In this document: positions 6,990-8,835 of the stretch, piece by piece
Layout of the letters: the number at the start of each line of letters is the position of its first letter
Position numbering within the stretch: position 1 is the first letter of the stretch
Assembly (NCBI GenBank): GCA_014763515.1
Contig: JACXVH010000054.1
Location: 1-8,835, forward strand
Source: Flavobacteriaceae bacterium
GTDB lineage: Bacteria > Bacteroidota > Bacteroidia > Flavobacteriales > Flavobacteriaceae
DNA length: 8,835 bases
Direction: 5' to 3'
Notes under the pieces: generated by a model
Told to the model about the DNA's origin: nothing
The model's input: only the letters and a program-made list of their open reading frames with translations
Database searches by the model: none
Position numbers and translations under genes: made by a program

Positions 6990-7645
6990 TGAGCAACCTA
7001 ATCAAAATAGCAATTGTAGATGATAATAGTTTTTTAATTAATGCAATTAAGGAAAAACTGTCTTTTTTTGACGATATTCAAATAAAATATACCGCTGGTA
7101 ATGGGCAAGAAGTTTTAGAAAAATTAGCAAAAGATAAAAATTTGGAAATATTGTTAATGGATATAGAAATGCCCATTATGAATGGTATTGAAGCTACTTC
7201 CGAAATAAAACAGCGCTATCCTCAAATTAAAATTGTTATGCTAACAGTTTTCGATAACGATGAAAATATTTTTAACGCCATTAAAGCTGGCGCAGATGGT
7301 TACTTGTTAAAAGAAATTGATCCAAATGGCTTATATCAAGGCATACAAGAAACCCTTTCTGGTGGAGCTGCAATGACCCCTTCAATTGCTTTAAAAACAT
7401 TGAAATTACTACGCAATCCTATTGATTTTGAAACTGTTGAGTTAGAAGAAGAAACAAAACTATCAGCAAGAGAAATAGATGTTTTAGAACAATTAAGTAA
7501 AGGATTAAGTTATAGTGTAATTGCCGAAAACTTATTTCTTTCACCTTCAACAGTTAGAAAACATATCGAAAATATTTACAGTAAACTTCAAGTACATTCT
7601 AAATTAGAAGCTGTACAAAAAGCCAAACGCAATAACTTGATTTAA
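6989..7645 (+). CDS. NarL/FixJ-family response regulator (REC plus LuxR-type HTH)
   Basis: A 218-aa DNA-binding response regulator, full length for the family. The receiver domain (~5-120) has the acidic pair D11/D12, the phospho-acceptor D58 in LLMDIEMP, T86 and K108, so all residues needed for phosphorylation and switching are present. A linker with an acidic patch leads to a LuxR-type helix-turn-helix (~156-215) with LSAREIDVLEQLSKG and the recognition region LSPSTVRKHIENIYSKL. It is the only regulator in the window and pairs naturally with the two HisKA_3 kinases upstream, whose family normally signals to this regulator type. The ATG overlaps the stop of the preceding membrane protein by one base. 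NarL-family dimers often bind inverted TAC...GTA heptamers, and three such palindromes lie in this locus (237, 4102, 8359); I infer that they are its targets. Confidence 0.94.
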   Translation: MSNLIKIAIVDDNSFLINAIKEKLSFFDDIQIKYTAGNGQEVLEKLAKDKNLEILLMDIEMPIMNGIEATSEIKQRYPQIKIVMLTVFDNDENIFNAIKAGADGYLLKEIDPNGLYQGIQETLSGGAAMTPSIALKTLKLLRNPIDFETVELEEETKLSAREIDVLEQLSKGLSYSVIAENLFLSPSTVRKHIENIYSKLQVHSKLEAVQKAKRNNLI

Positions 7646-7652
7646 GTTTTCA

Positions 7653-7660
7653 TATCTTCG
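7653..7660 (+). promoter_or_regulatory. Possible -7 box for the DUF4230 gene
   Basis: TATCTTCG differs from TAnnTTTG at one fixed base and ends 18 nt before the ATG at 7679. The nearest TTG (7637-7639) is only 13 nt upstream. No palindrome copy lies at the spacing seen for the other promoters, so this gene may be expressed independently or by read-through across the 33-nt gap. Confidence 0.35.
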
Positions 7661-7678
7661 TGTAGTAATTTTTTCAGT

Positions 7679-8356
7679 ATGGCACGTAGTTCTTCAAACG
7701 AAACTCAAATTAAAAATCTTTTAGTTCCCATTTTTCAGGCCATTTTTAGATCTGGTAAATTGGTTTATATTATTATAATTGGAGTTCTAATTTATTTGGG
7801 GTACCAATATTTTACAAAGAATAAACAAGAAAATATAGAGTTTAACTCTAGTTTAATTGAAAAGGAAATAAAAAATGTAAGTAAGTTAATTGTAACCGAA
7901 GGTCATTATGCTGAGGTTTTAACTTACAAAGACCAACAAAAATATTTACTCGATCTTATTTCGTTCGAGAAAAAAGCACTCATTGTAGCAAATGCAGACG
8001 TTTTTATAACTTACGATATGCGCCAATTAGAGTATAAAATAGATGAAGTAAACAAAACAATTACCATTACTAATTTACCTGAACCCGAATTAAAAATAAA
8101 TCAAGATTTGAATTTTTATGATGTTAATCAAAGTAGATTTAATCCTTTTGGTGCAGATGATTATAATAAAATTCAAAAAAAGGTAAAAGAAGTTATTAAA
8201 GCAAAAGTGGAAAAGTCTACTTTAAAATCAAATGCTAAAAATCGCTTTTTGACTGAACTTTCAAAGATTTTAGTTTTAACGAATACAATGGGTTGGAAAC
8301 TTCAATACAACGGAAATACAATAACTTCAGAACAAGAAATGCAAGTGAAACTATAG
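7679..8356 (+). CDS. Membrane-anchored DUF4230 family protein
   Basis: A 225-aa protein with a short polar N-terminus, one membrane helix (~28-45) and a soluble domain (~60-222) that I recognise as DUF4230: it has the typical opening around LIVTEGHYAEVLTY (~70-83), then a central region with VFITYDMRQLEYKID (~108-122) and ITITNLPEPEL (~128-138), and a C-terminal helical part. The function of DUF4230 is not established; no catalytic motif is evident. The ATG at 7679 is 33 nt after the regulator's stop codon, so it may be the last gene of the operon or have its own start at the -7-like box at 7653-7660. Whether it belongs to the signalling system is open; conserved neighbourhood in relatives would decide. 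Confidence 0.85.
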   Translation: MARSSSNETQIKNLLVPIFQAIFRSGKLVYIIIIGVLIYLGYQYFTKNKQENIEFNSSLIEKEIKNVSKLIVTEGHYAEVLTYKDQQKYLLDLISFEKKALIVANADVFITYDMRQLEYKIDEVNKTITITNLPEPELKINQDLNFYDVNQSRFNPFGADDYNKIQKKVKEVIKAKVEKSTLKSNAKNRFLTELSKILVLTNTMGWKLQYNGNTITSEQEMQVKL

Positions 8357-8358
8357 CA

Positions 8359-8378
8359 AATACGTATTTTTTCGTATA
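8359..8378. promoter_or_regulatory. Degenerate palindrome upstream of the small membrane protein; putative operator (site 3)
   Basis: AATACGTATTTTTTCGTATA keeps both outer arms of site 1 (AATACG and CGTAT, separated by eight bases) and matches it at 13 of 20 positions; the inner bases are replaced by T/A. The 7-2-7 reading is TACGTAT-TT-TTTCGTA. As at sites 1 and 2, exactly 21 nt lie between it and a -7-like box (8400-8407). It starts 3 nt after the stop of the DUF4230 gene. A weak terminator reading (AAATACGTATTT followed by T residues) is possible but has almost no stable stem. Confidence 0.45.
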
Positions 8379-8399
8379 GGAATTACAAGTCCATTATTA

Positions 8400-8407
8400 C
8401 AATTTTG
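8400..8407 (+). promoter_or_regulatory. -7-like promoter box for the small membrane protein
   Basis: CAATTTTG matches five of six fixed positions of TAnnTTTG, ends 10 nt before the ATG at 8418 and starts 21 nt after palindrome site 3. The surrounding 17 bases are 14/17 identical to the equivalent region before the OmpA gene. No TTG lies at -33. The leader would be very short, and this speaks for the ATG at 8418 over the GTG at 8412. Confidence 0.4.
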
Positions 8408-8417
8408 TATTGTGATA

Positions 8418-8696
8418 ATGGATTTTTTTATAGTATTAATTTTTGCAATAACTCTAATTTTATTAGGGTTGATTTTCTATTTTATATTACTTAAAAAAAA
8501 CAAACGAATTCAAAAAATTAATTCTCTAAATAGTCATTTAGAAATAGAAATCCATCGGAATAATTTGTTGAAAAAAAAAGAGTTGGTTTTAAAAAAACAA
8601 CAAGATGAAAATCGATTGAAAATAAACCAACTTTCAATACTTATTGTTAATTTTCAGAAAAATCTACTCAAGCAAAATTTAGAAAATGAAAATTAA
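8418..8696 (+). CDS. Small membrane protein with coiled-coil tail, hypothetical
   Basis: A 92-aa protein I do not recognise. It begins with a strongly hydrophobic segment (~3-25, rich in Ile, Leu and Phe) without a clear cleavage site, followed directly by KKNKR, so it is most likely a single-pass protein with its tail in the cytoplasm. Residues ~35-88 are rich in Lys, Glu, Asn, Gln and Leu and look helical, probably coiled coil. I prefer the ATG at 8418 over the in-frame GTG at 8412, which would lie only 4 nt after the -7-like box. It has its own promoter-like region with palindrome site 3, and this suggests co-regulation with kinase 1 and the OmpA gene. An adaptor or scaffold role is conceivable but unsupported. 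The gene is complete; mobile-element sequence begins about 25 nt after its stop codon. Confidence 0.68.
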   Translation: MDFFIVLIFAITLILLGLIFYFILLKKNKRIQKINSLNSHLEIEIHRNNLLKKKELVLKKQQDENRLKINQLSILIVNFQKNLLKQNLENEN

Positions 8697-8720
8697 TTTT
8701 AACCTTATATCTTTCAAGAT

Positions 8721-8835
8721 TGTAAGTGTCATCTTTGTGCAAATTCCAGTGATATTAACCACCCAATTCCAATTTAAAGTGACCACCTGATTCCAATTCA
8801 AAATGACCACCTAATTTCGGAGCAAAATGACCACC
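8721..8835 (+). mobile_element. End of an IS21-family insertion sequence, cut by the window edge
   Basis: The stretch ends in a repeat array with TGACCACC cores and AATTCCAATT / TTTCGGAGCAAAA spacing sequence that I associate with the multiple terminal repeats of IS21-family elements in Bacteroidota, where the transposase IstA binds. The exact end is unclear: TG dinucleotides at 8721 and 8727 could each be the element's terminus, and the target duplication cannot be seen. istA and istB would lie beyond 8835. No open frame of this element is visible within the window. Confidence 0.68.
8743..8835 (+). repeat. Four direct repeats with 24-bp period (IS21-type terminal repeats)
   Basis: ACCACC occurs at 8758-8763, 8782-8787, 8806-8811 and 8830-8835, exactly 24 bases apart. 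Each is preceded by an ATTCC/ATTTC block (8743, 8766, 8790, 8814) and an A-rich middle. The two central units are most alike; the outermost unit is the most degenerate. There are no unique spacers, so it is not a CRISPR array. Confidence 0.85.

Noticed and set aside
7645..7664. CGTGTA before the DUF4230 gene as an operator half-site
   Set aside because: The left arm at the matching position reads AGTTTT, so no inverted repeat exists, and the spacing to the -7 box differs from the three real sites.
8708..8737. -7-like boxes TATCTTTC (8708-8715) and CATCTTTG (8730-8737) near the IS21 end
   Set aside because: No TTG at suitable spacing and no visible gene start follows in the window; could be the promoter of istA or of a displaced gene, but cannot be supported.
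8743..8835. CRISPR array
   Set aside because: Repeats are contiguous with a 24-bp period and no unique spacers; the sequence matches IS21-type terminal repeats.

Overview
The window looks like a chromosomal segment from a member of the Flavobacteriaceae (Bacteroidota), probably Flavobacterium or a close relative. The DNA is strongly AT-rich. Signal peptides end in Ala-Gln and no Shine-Dalgarno sequences are evident. Promoter-like boxes resemble the Bacteroidota -7 element TAnnTTTG, and the gene families (TPR histidine kinases of the NarL type, PD40/OmpA proteins, DUF4230) are typical of that group. This assignment is by pattern recognition, not by database search.

Layout. At the left edge, 11 codons of a possible minus-strand gene run off the window (1-34). 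After a gene-poor AT-rich stretch come seven plus-strand genes: TPR histidine kinase 1 (304-2073), a paralogous TPR histidine kinase 2 (2158-4101), an exported PD40/OmpA-domain protein (4171-6249), a multi-pass membrane protein that looks like DUF6498 (6252-6989), a NarL/LuxR-type response regulator (6989-7645), a membrane-anchored DUF4230 protein (7679-8356), and a 92-aa membrane/coiled-coil protein (8418-8696). The last ~115 bases carry four 24-bp-period repeats typical of the terminal repeats of Bacteroidota IS21-family elements; the transposase genes lie beyond the window.

How the genes may work together. The two kinases have the same plan: signal peptide, periplasmic TPRs, one membrane helix, cytoplasmic HisKA_3 plus HATPase. 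One cognate-type response regulator lies downstream, translationally coupled to the DUF6498-like protein, which is itself 2 nt from the OmpA gene. This looks like an envelope-sensing two-component system whose periplasmic TPRs could read an envelope or peptidoglycan signal, with the OmpA protein as a possible partner or output.

Most notable observation. A palindrome of the form TAC/G-G...N...CGTA with the 7-2-7 spacing known for NarL-family operators occurs three times in the intergenic DNA: 237-256 (perfect, 20 bp), 4102-4121 (17/20 identical to the first) and 8359-8378 (13/20). In all three cases exactly 21 nt separate it from a -7-like box, which precedes a start codon. These are the promoters of kinase 1, the OmpA protein and the small membrane protein. 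I infer that this is the operator of the response regulator encoded here, defining a local autoregulated regulon that includes the otherwise anonymous 92-aa protein.
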